From positions 56,870 through 120,869 of the forward strand of contig NZ_JAMQAW010000024.1 in the NCBI RefSeq assembly GCF_023701525.1: a stretch of DNA of 64,000 nucleotides, written 5' to 3'. The notes under the pieces were generated by a model. The model saw only the letters and a list, made by a program, of their open reading frames with translations. It was not told the DNA's origin and did not search any database. The number at the start of each line of letters is the position of its first letter. The first letter of the stretch is position 1. Made by a program: the position numbers and the translations under genes. Below are positions 34,230 through 42,149 of the stretch, piece by piece. Source of the DNA: Streptomyces albipurpureus. GTDB lineage: Bacteria; Actinomycetota; Actinomycetes; Streptomycetales; Streptomycetaceae.

Positions 34230-35063
34230 TCAGGCGCTTTCTCCCAGGTGGCGGTACAAGGTGGTGCGCCCGATGCTCAGGGCCTTGGCGATGGCGGTGA
34301 CGCTTTCACCCTTGGCATACCGGGCACGGGCCACGGCTAGCTTGTCGTCGTCCATCACGGACGGGCGTCCACCCACGTTGCCCTTGCGGGCGGCGGTGTC
34401 GAGTCCTTCCAACGTCTTCTCCCGGATGCCCTCCCGCTCGACTTCAGCGGCCACGGCCAGGACGGCGAACACGATCGCTCCCGCCCCATTCGGGTCGTAC
34501 ACCCCTGTGAGGGGGCCGGAGAGCAGTTCCAGTTGGATGCCGTCCGTCTGAAGGGCGGACGACAGGGTCATGAGTTCAGCGGCGTTGCGGGCGAGACGCT
34601 TCATCTCCACCACCGTGAGGATCACCGGCTGATGGGGCGCGGCCGTCTTGATCTCCCGGGCGAGAGTGAGCGCCTTCTCCAGCTCCGGGCGTTCTTTGAT
34701 CCGGCTGCTGATCTTCTCCGAGAAGACGCGGGTGCAGTCGGCACGGGCAAGGGCGTCCAACTGGGACTGGAGTTCCTGCCCGACCGTGGAACAGCGGGCG
34801 TAGCCGATGCGTATCGCTGCACCCGGCATAGGGGCGGGTGCCTGCACCACAGGTGCGCCTTGCTTCCATGCACTGCCGGGGTGCCTGTCGGCGGGGGTCT
34901 TCACCGACAGCTCTGCCTTGAGCGCGGGCACCAGGATGAAGCGGCCCGTGTGGTAGCTGGATGCCACCTTGCCCGCACCGGTACGGCAGGGGCTTCCTGC
35001 GGGGCTGTCGCACTTCGGGCAGGGGTGGCGCTCGACCTGATCGGCCGGGGTGTTCGTGGTCAT
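34230..35063 (-). CDS. Serine recombinase (resolvase/invertase) with N-terminal zinc-finger-like region
   Basis: A 277-residue protein. The N-terminal 45 residues hold CPKCDSPAGSPC and later a Tyr/His-rich stretch resembling a small zinc finger seen in streptomycete proteins. The resolvase catalytic domain follows at about 84-225: RIGYARCSTVGQELQSQLDAL (nucleophile Ser), EKISSRIKERPELEKAL, VEMKRLARNAAEL, and FAVLAVAAEVEREGIREKTLEGL. The C-terminal helix-turn-helix reads GESVTAIAKALSIGRTTLYRHL. It is the size of small resolvases/invertases, not of large phage serine integrases, so it is more likely to resolve or invert than integrate. Confidence 0.85.
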   Translation of the reverse strand: MTTNTPADQVERHPCPKCDSPAGSPCRTGAGKVASSYHTGRFILVPALKAELSVKTPADRHPGSAWKQGAPVVQAPAPMPGAAIRIGYARCSTVGQELQSQLDALARADCTRVFSEKISSRIKERPELEKALTLAREIKTAAPHQPVILTVVEMKRLARNAAELMTLSSALQTDGIQLELLSGPLTGVYDPNGAGAIVFAVLAVAAEVEREGIREKTLEGLDTAARKGNVGGRPSVMDDDKLAVARARYAKGESVTAIAKALSIGRTTLYRHLGESA

Positions 35064-36033
35064 GATCAGGGCTGTTCCATAAACGTGTACCGAAAGCTAG
35101 ATCGGGAGGGCGTCTTTCGGGACGGGTTTCGGAACGCCGGAGGGTGGTCGAACCGGACATGCGCCAGGGGCGTGCCGAGCGTCCCGATAACGAGGGTTTA
35201 CGGGACACCCTCCGTGCCCCTCGATGTGCCGCGCTCCGTGGTCCTGGTGCTTGCACTCGGACACCTTCGGCAAGGGGGCGCAGCCGCGCCCCACCCTGGC
35301 CTTGCCGTGAGGCCGTGCGGCCCGTCGGCCACCGACAGAGGCGTACGGCCGTTCGCCTGCCGTAGGGCAGGGCTGAACAACCTGCGAGGCGGACAAGTGG
35401 ACGACGGCGAAGAGGGCAGGCAGGGCGGCGGCGAAGGGGTGGGGTATGACCCCCGAAGGTGGCCTTGCCCGACCGCTGTGTCTTAGCAGCTCAGGTTCTG
35501 CCACGGTTCCAGACCCCGTCAGGGCGGCGGCGAAGCAAGATGATGGCGGAGAAGTTGCAGGTGGGGGTGCTGCGCCGAGTCTGGCTGGCACCCGGAGCCT
35601 GCACGAGAACGACACCTTCGGGACTTGCCGTAAGCGGCTTCGCTCTGTGGCCGCGCAAGCGGCCCAAGCCTTTAGTGCAAGCCGAAAGGGCTTCCCCCTG
35701 TTGCGGCGCGACAGCGCCCCGCCTGGCTGGCTTCCTGGTCTTCCTGATGTCGGCCCCCTTCGGGGCCGCTCTGTTGAAGCGGCTTCCGACTGTGCGGCCG
35801 GAGGCCACCCCTGCTGCCTACTCCTTCGCCGTCTCACTCGCCGTCGATGGGGGCGCTGGCGCGCCCCTACTTCTCTTCGCCGCCGCATGTGAATGTGTAC
35901 ATCGCCTTTGCTCTGTCGGCCCCTTCGGGGCCGCCGCCTGGAAGCCCCTTCGCTTTACCGCCCTGCGTCATGGTCAGGCTTGCCCAGAGAGATAGAGAGG
36001 GGGCGCGCATCACCGCAGGTCACAGTGCTGTAT
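35064..36033. other. Non-coding region of element 1 with repeated GC hairpins
   Basis: About 970 bp. The longest plus-strand frame (35459-35995) reads as low-complexity and its repeated APFGAA segments come from two copies of CGGCCCC-loop-GGGGCCG at 35751-35768 and 35917-35933. No domain is visible on either strand. It may be a control or origin region, or decayed genes. Confidence 0.4.
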
Positions 36034-36117
36034 CGGCACGCGGGGCGTGTCGTTCACCCCCTGATCGGCACGCCTCGCGTGTCGCTGTCCCGATGAACCG
36101 ACATGCCTCACGTGTCG
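36034..36117. repeat. Three 19-bp palindromes at 32-33-bp spacing
   Basis: Units start at 36034, 36066 and 36099. The consensus is CGRCAYG-CNN-CRYGTGTCG; the middle copy reads CGGCACGCCTCGCGTGTCG. Each is an imperfect dyad, and the spacing places all three on the same helical face. They lie just downstream of the small gene at 36119-36493 and are strong candidates for protein-binding sites. Confidence 0.75.
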
Positions 36118-36118
36118 G

Positions 36119-36493
36119 CTACGGCCGGAAGCGCTTGGCTGGCCGTATGCCGTGCTCGTCGCATGTCTCGTCCCCGATGCCCTTCTGAAAGCGGTGCATG
36201 GGCAGCACAAGGCATCGACGGTTCGACTCTGCTTCGACCAGACCCCACTCCTTCGCCCGGCCCACGTGCAGGTTCAGAGCATCCTTGCTGGGGATCTTGC
36301 CGCTCTTGTCGGCCATGATCTTGTTCAGCTCCCCGGGCGGGAACTCCGCGTGCCCAAGCACGTTCGCCCACCCGATGGCCGCGTACTCGATGCGATGCGG
36401 GTACTGGAAACGTGGGTCTCGTGCGCGCCGCTTGTACTCATCCTGAGAAACGGCGGCGTAATCGCCCTCGAACTGGAACGGCTTACGTCCCAC
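36119..36493 (-). CDS. Small protein with a winged-helix-like C-terminus
   Basis: A 124-residue protein with GTG start at 36493 and GGAAGGGAA upstream. The middle has YPHRIEYAAIGWANVLGHAEFPPGELNKIMADKSGK and the second half DALNLHVGRAKEWGLVEAESNRRCLVLPMHRFQKG, which reads like a winged helix followed by a Cys-containing strand, as in small phage and plasmid DNA-binding proteins. Its 5' end abuts the truncation point of the integrase. It may bind the three palindromes just beyond its stop; this is inference. Confidence 0.6.
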   Translation of the reverse strand: MGRKPFQFEGDYAAVSQDEYKRRARDPRFQYPHRIEYAAIGWANVLGHAEFPPGELNKIMADKSGKIPSKDALNLHVGRAKEWGLVEAESNRRCLVLPMHRFQKGIGDETCDEHGIRPAKRFRP

Positions 36494-36494
36494 A

Positions 36495-37373
36495 GTGGCA
36501 TTCCCTTCCTGTGCGGCGTACGCGCTCGGCCCCAAGAGCGTCCGCCACATCCACAACATCGTCTCGGCCGCGCTGGACTCCGTGACCGGACCGAGAAAGC
36601 TCCTCACGGTCAACCCGGCCCACACGGCCAACCCGCCTACGGAGCGCCAGATCAAGGCGGCGCAGCCGGACTTCCCGACCCTCAACGATCACGAGACAGG
36701 GCGATTCCTGGCGGCCATCTGGAAGCCGTGCGGCAACCGGGCGTGCGACGGCGGACTGACCCACCACTGCCTCCGGGACGCCCCGCTGTGGACCTCGTAC
36801 GCCGCGACCTCGTGCCGCCGCAGCGAAGTGCTGGGATGGAAGTGGTCGCTCATCCACTGGGACGAGTGCGCCATCGAACTGGCCTGGGTCGTGGTCGAGG
36901 AAGGCAACAGCTACCGGCTGCGCAAGCTGACCAAGGACGGAGACGACAACGCGATCATCTACGTGGACCAAGCCCTGATGAACGTCCTCAAGTGGCAGAA
37001 GGAACGACAGGACGCGGAGCGGGAACGACTCGGGGATCTCTGGACGGACCATGAACTCGTGTTCGCCCGCGACGGCTTCAAGCTCTACCGGGGCGAGGCG
37101 GGCGGACCGCAGGACCCGGAGAAGGTGTCGGCCCGCTGGCGGACAGCACGCAACCGTCTGCACCTGCCGGAGAACTTCCGGCTGCACGACTGGCGGGCAT
37201 CGAAGATCACGAACGATCTCGACAACCACGAGAACCCGGTCGAGGTCTCCGCCAACGCCCGGCACCACTCGCCGGGCTACACCATGGCGCGCTACGGCAG
37301 GCGTCGCGCTGAGGGAGCGAAGAAGCTGGCTGTTTCGAGCGCCAGCCGTATCGGCCTGTCATCCCTGGTCTGA
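36495..37373 (+). pseudogene. Tyrosine integrase of element 1, N-terminally truncated
   Basis: The frame aligns to residues 152-429 of the element 2 integrase with high identity (for example VRHIHNI, VFARDGFKLYRGEAGGPQDPEKVSARWRT, GLSSLV at the end). Active-site residues of the catalytic domain remain: Arg in CRRSEVLG, His-x-x-Arg in LHDWRASKIT, the HHSPGYT histidines and the Tyr in MARYGRR. The first 150 or so residues (arm-binding and core-binding domains) are absent; homology begins at about 36525, where sequence upstream of the divergent small gene takes over. It is probably inactive by itself. Confidence 0.85.
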
Positions 37374-37392
37374 CCAGGAAGTTCGCTGGGCC

Positions 37393-37400
37393 GTTGGTCA
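37393..37400. repeat. Arm-type GTTGGTCA repeat at the right end of element 1
   Basis: A single GTTGGTCA 20 bp after the integrase stop, at the same place as the two copies in element 2 (48286, 48298). Confidence 0.5.
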
Positions 37401-37423
37401 CGCCACAGCCCTGTAAAGCAAAG

Positions 37424-37445
37424 AACCCCACATGAAGTGGGGTCT
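37424..37445 (+). terminator. Integrase terminator of element 1
   Basis: ACCCCAC-ATGAA-GTGGGGT followed by CTTCGTT, 50 bp after the integrase stop and directly before att site B. Confidence 0.7.
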
Positions 37446-37449
37446 TCGT

Positions 37450-37473
37450 TGGTGTCCGAGGGGGGACTTGAAC
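37450..37473. repeat. att site B: junction of elements 1 and 2
   Basis: 24 bp identical to the 3' end of the tRNA-Leu gene including its CCA (TGGTGTCCGA, then the G run and ACTTGAAC). The right flank continues TCTCC-N-CTCGGGCACC as at site A; the left flank has the integrase hairpin as at site C. Confidence 0.92.
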
Positions 37474-37550
37474 TCTCCACTCGGGCACCAGCTTCTAGCT
37501 CTTCTGACCTGCATCAATGCCCCTCTAGGGGCCATCTAGGGCCTACCTCG

Positions 37551-37612
37551 GTTGGTCATCCTCACCTGCTATTACTGCCTGTTCCTGACCGCTGTTGGTC
37601 ATGCGTTGGTCA
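37551..37612. repeat. Arm-type GTTGGTCA repeats at the left end of element 2
   Basis: GTTGGTCA at 37551-37558, 37594-37601 and 37605-37612; the last two are 11 bp apart. They match the copies beside the integrase. Confidence 0.6.
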
Positions 37613-37641
37613 CGTGGCCAACCAGAATTGAGGCAGCGGGA

Positions 37642-37671
37642 AGCCCCGTCCATCTCCGGACGGACGGGGCT
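37642..37671. terminator. Hairpin AGCCCCGTCC/GGACGGGGCT at the left end of element 2
   Basis: A perfect 10-bp stem with a 10-base loop. It lies 18 bp beyond the stop of the leftward zinc-ribbon gene and likely ends that operon before the att site. Confidence 0.75.
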
Positions 37672-37688
37672 CTATCTAGCTATCCCGC

Positions 37689-37859
37689 TCAGTGCCTGCG
37701 TGGTGTGACGGGCTTCCGGGTGGCTGGCTGACGCCACCACCACAGGCCCCGGCAAACAGGCGGTTTGAGTCCGAAGAACTGCCCACAGCGAGCGCACCAG
37801 CTCAGCCCTGTTTCAGGGTCGCGCGTGGCTTGATCACCACAGCGGGGACACTCGCTCAT
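37689..37859 (-). CDS. 56-residue zinc-ribbon peptide
   Basis: A short frame from the ATG at 37859. Two CxxC knuckles, ECPRCGDQ and WCARCGQFF, are spaced 15 residues apart as in a zinc ribbon, followed by a basic Trp/Arg tail (CRGLWWWRQPATRKPV). It is the last gene of a leftward series after the DUF397 gene (13 bp gap). Probably nucleic-acid or protein binding; function unknown. Confidence 0.65.
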   Translation of the reverse strand: MSECPRCGDQATRDPETGLSWCARCGQFFGLKPPVCRGLWWWRQPATRKPVTPRRH

Positions 37860-37872
37860 GGACGGCCTACTC

Positions 37873-38085
37873 TCAGGCGCTTGCGCTTAGGTCGAACTCT
37901 CCTGCCTTGATGGCATCCGTGAGGGTAGTCCACCCATCGGGGGTCATGCGCACTACGGTTCCAGGCTCCTCACTGTCGCGGATCGCGACAACACCCGGAA
38001 CGTTGATCGCGATCTCAGGGCAGTTGTTGACCCGGTTGTCCCGGCACAGTGCTGCGGTGTTGAACTCAAACTCTGGTAACTGCAT
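37873..38085 (-). CDS. DUF397 protein
   Basis: A 70-residue protein from the ATG at 38085 (MQLPEFEFNTAALCR) with AAAGGAA upstream. It has the DUF397 pattern: N-terminal aromatic/Cys strand, CPEIAINVPGVVAIRDSEEPGTVVRMTPDGWTTLTDAIKAGEFDL. In Streptomyces DUF397 proteins are usually paired with XRE regulators, as with the regulator at 39385 in this element, and affect development or antibiotic production. Confidence 0.85.
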   Translation of the reverse strand: MQLPEFEFNTAALCRDNRVNNCPEIAINVPGVVAIRDSEEPGTVVRMTPDGWTTLTDAIKAGEFDLSASA

Positions 38086-38162
38086 AGCGGTTCCTTTGGT
38101 TGTACTGCGGGGATTCGGTCCCCGCGCCGTTTCCGTCGTAGCCGTCACCTACGAGCGGAGTT

Positions 38163-38390
38163 CTAGAGGGCACTCGTGGGAATCCGCGTGCCGCGATGGG
38201 GGATCTCGTCCCTGTGCGGTCCTGGGGTCAGATGGGGCGCACAGTCAGGACAGGCGTACAGGGTCCTGGTCCGTCCACAGGAGGCCTGTGCGGACCTGAC
38301 CGGCACTGGGGCGTCTGTGTCCCGGGTACAGCGCTGGCAGGCCGCTGAGAGTGACTGTGGCGGCGAGCTGGTCAAGGCGGCGAGGTTCAT
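38163..38390 (-). CDS. Small protein with two CxxC motifs
   Basis: A 75-residue protein with CQRCTRDTDAPVPV and YACPDCAPHLTPG, about 29 residues apart, suggesting a zinc site. The ATG overlaps the end of the next gene upstream by four bases, so it is coupled to it. Found in streptomycete mobile elements by memory; function unknown. Confidence 0.65.
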   Translation of the reverse strand: MNLAALTSSPPQSLSAACQRCTRDTDAPVPVRSAQASCGRTRTLYACPDCAPHLTPGPHRDEIPHRGTRIPTSAL

Positions 38391-38692
38391 AGGTGCACCC
38401 CTCGGGGTGCGTAGACCAGAACCCTGGGACCCTTCGGCCTAGTGACTCTGAGTTGGACCGTGCCGTCATCGGCACCCACGTACGGCCGGGCCGGGGGAAG
38501 GTCGTCATCATGGAACGGGGTGTGTCGGTCCCTGGCATGTTGTGGCGTGGGGGTGGGCCACGGTTGGGCCCACGGCCCGAGATCCACACCGAGTATGGGG
38601 CCGGGTGTTGTGTCGTGGCCGTTGTGTTGGCCAGTGGCAGGAAGTAAGAGATCCAGTGCCCGTGTCAGGGCATGGCGGATTGTCTGACGCAT
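38387..38692 (-). CDS. Hypothetical protein of element 2
   Basis: A 101-residue protein starting at the ATG at 38692 (MRQTIRHALTRALDLLLPATG) with AAGGA 8 bp upstream. N-terminal amphipathic helix, Pro/His-rich middle (AQPWPTPTPQHARDRHTPFHDDDLPPARPYVGADD) and a C-terminal strand region. It overlaps the following CxxC gene (ATGA). Family not recognised. Confidence 0.6.
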   Translation of the reverse strand: MRQTIRHALTRALDLLLPATGQHNGHDTTPGPILGVDLGPWAQPWPTPTPQHARDRHTPFHDDDLPPARPYVGADDGTVQLRVTRPKGPRVLVYAPRGVHL

Positions 38693-38719
38693 ATGTGATT
38701 CCTTACGCGCTGTTGTCTC

Positions 38720-38764
38720 GGGGCCCACCCGACAGGAACCCGCGTGCCTGTTGGGTGGGCCCTT
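38720..38764. terminator. Hairpin between two leftward gene groups of element 2
   Basis: GGGCCCACCC and GACAGG pair with CCTGT and GGGTGGGCCC around a 10-base loop, followed by TTTT on the plus strand. It separates the 38818-39209 genes from the 38692 gene. Confidence 0.75.
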
Positions 38765-38817
38765 TTCACCGCCTCCCAGACTTGCGGGAGCACCAGGAGG
38801 CGGGAGCTAAAGGTGGG

Positions 38818-38940
38818 TCACAACACCCAGGAGAAGAGGACCCACAGGAGCGCGGCGGGTAGGGCCGCGATCATGGCCCAGTAGAGGTAGTGGCCATAGT
38901 CCATGTCGAGTTGGTAGAGGAGCTTTCGGATGGGGCACAC
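38818..38940 (-). CDS. 40-residue membrane peptide
   Basis: A GTG-started frame (38940) two bases after the stop of the upstream gene, so probably coupled. Sequence: MCPIRKLLYQLDMDYGHY, then a hydrophobic helix (WAMIAALPAALLWVLFSWVL). A single-pass membrane peptide of a mobile element. Function unknown. Confidence 0.5.
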   Translation of the reverse strand: MCPIRKLLYQLDMDYGHYLYWAMIAALPAALLWVLFSWVL

Positions 38941-38942
38941 GG

Positions 38943-39209
38943 TCAAGGCCTAGATCGGCTGTGTGCGTTGGCCCGAGCTACTTCAGCGCTCATCGCATCA
39001 GACTGTTCAGCGGGAACAAGATCCTCGGCAGGGGCCTCCCACTCCACACCGCCGTTAAGGGGGCGGAGTTGGTAGCGGGCCCCGTCATGAGCCATGACCC
39101 GCCCCACTAGGTTCTCCCTACGGGTGTCCCGGGCCACAGAGCCGACTTCGAGCGTATAGGGGTGCCCCTGGGCCTCTGACGGGCCGTCCACGGCGCTACT
39201 GTTGTGCAT
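38943..39209 (-). CDS. Conserved small protein adjacent to XRE/DUF397 genes
   Basis: An 88-residue protein: TLEVGSVARDTRRENLVGRVMAHDGARYQLRPLNGGVEWEAPAEDLVPA, a beta-rich core that I recall as common next to XRE/DUF397 genes in Streptomyces, with a helical tail (SAEVARANAHSR). Divergent from the regulator at 39385 across a palindrome-rich promoter. Function unknown. Confidence 0.7.
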   Translation of the reverse strand: MHNSSAVDGPSEAQGHPYTLEVGSVARDTRRENLVGRVMAHDGARYQLRPLNGGVEWEAPAEDLVPAEQSDAMSAEVARANAHSRSRP

Positions 39210-39324
39210 GTCAGTCCTTCCAGACTGGCCACGCCCCCGGGCCGTTCACGCGGCTGCGGGGGTTTTGCCTGAGCGGTGTTCCGCCCTCGCACTAGGCAAC
39301 CGTGCGGCTACGCACAGCGGTACC

Positions 39325-39384
39325 GTTGAGGCTCAACCGGTTTTCAAAAGCTTCAAACGGACCTTGAACGTGAGGGGTTGAACC
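39325..39384. promoter_or_regulatory. Palindrome cluster in the divergent promoter of element 2
   Basis: GTTGAG-G-CTCAAC (39325-39337), AACCGGTT (39335-39342) and GGTTGAACC (39376-39384) are consecutive dyads in front of the regulator start at 39385. Probable operators for the XRE-type regulator. Confidence 0.45.
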
Positions 39385-40725
39385 GTGGCCACACGTGAGC
39401 CGAACGAGTCGCTTGCCCGTCTGTACCGCGAGACTGGATGGAACCTGCGCCTGTTCGCTCAAGCGGTCAACCGGATCGGGACTGAGCGGGGCACCCCTCT
39501 CACTTGTCGGGAGCAGTCCGTTCACCAGTGGCTCAAGGGGTACATTCCCAAACCGGATACCCGTCCGCTGATCTTGGAAACTCTCTCCCGCAAGTTGGGG
39601 CGCCTGATCACTCACGCCGACGCGGGGTTCCCAACGCCTACAGAGTCAGCGACGGGGCACCTGAGTACTGTGGAAGGGCTCATTGATCTCGGCAGCCAAG
39701 ACATGTCCCCGTCCCGTCGGGGCATTGTGGGCGCAGGCTTGTTCTCCGTCGCGCTCACCCTGCCCAACTGGCCCGACATCGTCGGGCGTATGGAAGCTGC
39801 CCAAACCGGTGGTGCTCTACGTCTCGGTATGGGCGAAGTTCAGATGGTCATTGCCATGACCGAGAAGGTCTCGGAATTGGATGATCAATTTGGGGGACGT
39901 CATGCGCGCCCCATGGCGGCATCTCTTCTCGTCAACACAGTTGCGCCCTATTTGCGTGCCGAGGCCCCTCAGTCGGTTCGCAAAGCAATGATGTCCGCCG
40001 CTTCTGACCTTTGCTATGTGACTGGCTGGATGGCCGTGGACGAGGGGCTTCACGGTCTCGCCCAGAGTTACTACACAAAGGCCTTGGAACTCGCAGGGGC
40101 ATCCGAGGATCACCTCACCTTCTGCCATGTGCTCCGGGGAATGAGCGTTCAGGCCGTGGACCTAGGACACGGGAAGGAAGCCCTGCGACTAGCCGATGCC
40201 GCCGCCGCTGCATCTCCCCAGGCAGGGCCAAGGATGCGCGCTTTCCTTGCCGGACAACAGGCCCATGCAGCGGCACAACTCGGGAACAGCGCAGATGCTC
40301 TGAAGTACCTTTCGGAAGCTGAAGTGGCGATGGAGAAGGCGGAGTCACAGGCGAAATCATTTGGTTCCTATGACCCAGCGGCGCTCTACTACCACATGAG
40401 CCACGTTCACCATGAACTGGGCGATGTGGCGGGCGCGGTGGACGCTATGAAGCAATCAGACAACCTGTGTGAAGCGGTCTATCGACGTTCTAGGGTGAAA
40501 GAGCGGGCGACCCTGGCCGAGTTTCAGCTAAAGCTCGGGCACCTGGAAGAGTCTTGTGCCACCTATAACGAGGTACTTGACGAATATCCCTTGCTTCAGA
40601 GTGGTCGGGTTGACCAGCAAGTTCGGAACATGCGGCGACTAATCAAACCCCATCTGAGGAATCACGCCGCTCGTAATCTGTATGAGCGTGCACGGCTAGT
40701 CACTCCGGCATCGCTACCGATCTAG
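39385..40725 (+). CDS. XRE-like regulator with TPR-type C-terminal domain
   Basis: A 446-residue protein with GTG start at 39385 and GAGGGG upstream. The N-terminal 70 residues are helix-turn-helix-like (SLARLYRETGWNLRLFAQAVNRIGTERGTPLTCREQSVHQWLKGYIPKPDTRPLI). The long C-terminal part is helical with TPR spacing (GLAQSYYTKALELAGASEDHLTF, EALRLADAAAAASPQAGPRMRAFLAGQQAHAAAQLG, DVAGAVDAMKQSDNL). It corresponds to the tryptophan-rich, non-canonical regulators of streptomycete mobile elements. Terminated by the hairpin at 40738. Confidence 0.8.
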   Translation: MATREPNESLARLYRETGWNLRLFAQAVNRIGTERGTPLTCREQSVHQWLKGYIPKPDTRPLILETLSRKLGRLITHADAGFPTPTESATGHLSTVEGLIDLGSQDMSPSRRGIVGAGLFSVALTLPNWPDIVGRMEAAQTGGALRLGMGEVQMVIAMTEKVSELDDQFGGRHARPMAASLLVNTVAPYLRAEAPQSVRKAMMSAASDLCYVTGWMAVDEGLHGLAQSYYTKALELAGASEDHLTFCHVLRGMSVQAVDLGHGKEALRLADAAAAASPQAGPRMRAFLAGQQAHAAAQLGNSADALKYLSEAEVAMEKAESQAKSFGSYDPAALYYHMSHVHHELGDVAGAVDAMKQSDNLCEAVYRRSRVKERATLAEFQLKLGHLEESCATYNEVLDEYPLLQSGRVDQQVRNMRRLIKPHLRNHAARNLYERARLVTPASLPI

Positions 40726-40737
40726 CGGAACCAGAAG

Positions 40738-40769
40738 GCCCCCACTCCGGAGTGACTCGGCGTGGGGGC
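40738..40769. terminator. Bidirectional hairpin between convergent regulator and DUF3987-like gene
   Basis: GCCCCCAC (40738-40745) pairs exactly with GTGGGGGC (40762-40769), with an ACTCCGGAGT dyad in the loop. Confidence 0.8.
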
Positions 40770-40784
40770 TCATATCTTGATTGG

Positions 40785-42149
40785 TTAGAGGAGTGCCCGG
40801 AACGGGTTGAGGCGGCCGAACGGTTCTGGTTCCGTCACCGGCTGTGGCTCTGGGGCTTGGGCGGGTGTCGCGCGGTACGTGGCCATCTGGACGATGTTCG
40901 TGCTCTGCGTTTCGGCTACCGTTCCTTGCTCCGGTTCAGGCTTGGCTTTCGGTTCCGGCTGACGGGAGGCTGTCTCATCCAGGGTGAAAACCGTCGCGGG
41001 TCTGCCTGTTTTCCCGCTCCGTTCCACAGTGACCGCGATCCCCGGAAGGTCTCTCACCTCTGCCGCTGTCGCACCGACGAACGGCAACACCTGGGTGGAC
41101 GTTGCCCGACCGCCGTGCAGTTCTATGCGTGCCCGAACCTTGTCCGCCAAACTGAGCGGTTGACGCCTCACCTTTGGTGCCGTAGCGCCCCTAGTGATCC
41201 TTACAGCGTCCTGAACCGAACGGCGAACTAGGGTGAACGCTGCGGACAGGGTCTCTTCGGTGATGGTTTCGGAGCACTCTGAGGCCGCGAGACAGGCCGC
41301 AACCCTGAGTGTCTGCTCTGCTGTCCGTTCGATGAATACAGCCTGCCCCTCAGGCAAGGTCTCACCCAGGATGCGGGCGTACCTACGGATGATGTGCCAC
41401 AAGGGGCGGGCGTCTTCCCCTAGGGCGATCATCCGGGGTCGTGCTGTGGCCCATGCGTAGGCGTCGGAGAGTTCCCAACTGTCCACATCCGGCAGGCTGA
41501 CCCGATCATCGTCAAGCATCGGAACAGCACCCAGCAGAAACGGAAGGATACGGTTGTACGAGCCACCGGCGGCATCTGATTCCGCAACATATTTTGCCCA
41601 GTCTGAGGGCGTTATGTGGGAGTGGAGAACCATGGCAGGGTCCTTCACCACTTGAGGCCCTTCCTTGGTGGTGTTGCGGAGTGTCGCTCCGTCCCACGCT
41701 GCCCTGAGCTTGGTGGTGAACGACGGATCTCGCTTGACTCTCTTGAGCGTTTCCGTCCATTCCTCTTCCAGCACCAAAGCCCGAACGTCACGGCCCTGTT
41801 CTGTCTCCACTGTGGCTTCCTGTTGCTCCCACAGCATGTTCACCAGGGCCGCGCCCGACGTGATCCCTGATGTGGTGCGGGTAGCGAGGAATCGACCGAG
41901 AGACCGGTCAAGAACATGAAGCGCTGCCCTTAGCGCGGTTCCCTTGCCCCTTCCGGTACCGGCACACAGTGCAGACCAGATCAGAACAGGGCGCGCGTTT
42001 CCACGAGACGACACCTTGACCGTGCCACCGATGGCAGCCGACCACATCGACAGGGCAGCCACGTACACACCCAGCGGGTCCGTTTCAAGGAACGGGGTGA
42101 TCCTGCGAACCGCACGCCCGATAGGGCCGTAGAGAACGGGGACGCTCAT
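40785..42149 (-). CDS. DUF3987/primase-helicase-like ATPase
   Basis: A 454-residue protein. Walker A is GTGRGKGT at residues 64-71 within WSALCAGTGRGKGTALRAAL; LVLEEEWTETLK near residue 124 may be Walker B. Later segments SHITPSDWAKYVAESDAAGGSYNRILPFLLG and RHAR-like motifs match DUF3987 proteins, ATPases found in phages and satellites with a role in replication. The C-terminal 60 residues are Pro/Glu-rich and disordered. Start overlaps the preceding gene by four bases. The likely replication protein of element 2. Confidence 0.75.
   Translation of the reverse strand: MSVPVLYGPIGRAVRRITPFLETDPLGVYVAALSMWSAAIGGTVKVSSRGNARPVLIWSALCAGTGRGKGTALRAALHVLDRSLGRFLATRTTSGITSGAALVNMLWEQQEATVETEQGRDVRALVLEEEWTETLKRVKRDPSFTTKLRAAWDGATLRNTTKEGPQVVKDPAMVLHSHITPSDWAKYVAESDAAGGSYNRILPFLLGAVPMLDDDRVSLPDVDSWELSDAYAWATARPRMIALGEDARPLWHIIRRYARILGETLPEGQAVFIERTAEQTLRVAACLAASECSETITEETLSAAFTLVRRSVQDAVRITRGATAPKVRRQPLSLADKVRARIELHGGRATSTQVLPFVGATAAEVRDLPGIAVTVERSGKTGRPATVFTLDETASRQPEPKAKPEPEQGTVAETQSTNIVQMATYRATPAQAPEPQPVTEPEPFGRLNPFRALL

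Larger units (their letters stand above)
30529..37473. mobile_element. Element 1: degraded integrated element next to tRNA-Leu
   Basis: About 6.9 kb bounded by att sites A (30529) and B (37450). It contains a radical SAM operon with a divergent XRE-TPR regulator, a serine recombinase, a 1-kb non-coding region ending in three palindromes, a small winged-helix-like gene and a tyrosine integrase missing its first 150 or so residues. No replication, transfer or capsid gene is visible. Its end organisation (integrase, hairpin, att) is the same as in element 2, so both derive from a related family. It is probably unable to move alone. Confidence 0.8.

Noticed and set aside
35459..35995. Plus-strand frame in the non-coding part of element 1
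   Set aside because: Low-complexity translation driven by two GGCCCC hairpin repeats; no start signal or family feature. It cannot be excluded as a decayed gene.
36034..36117. CRISPR array
   Set aside because: Only three palindromic units with 13-14-bp gaps, far shorter than spacers, and no cas genes.
30529..37473. Conjugative actinobacterial element (AICE) of the pSAM2 type
   Set aside because: No FtsK-like TraB, Spd or replication initiator gene is present in either element; a degraded remnant cannot be excluded for element 1.
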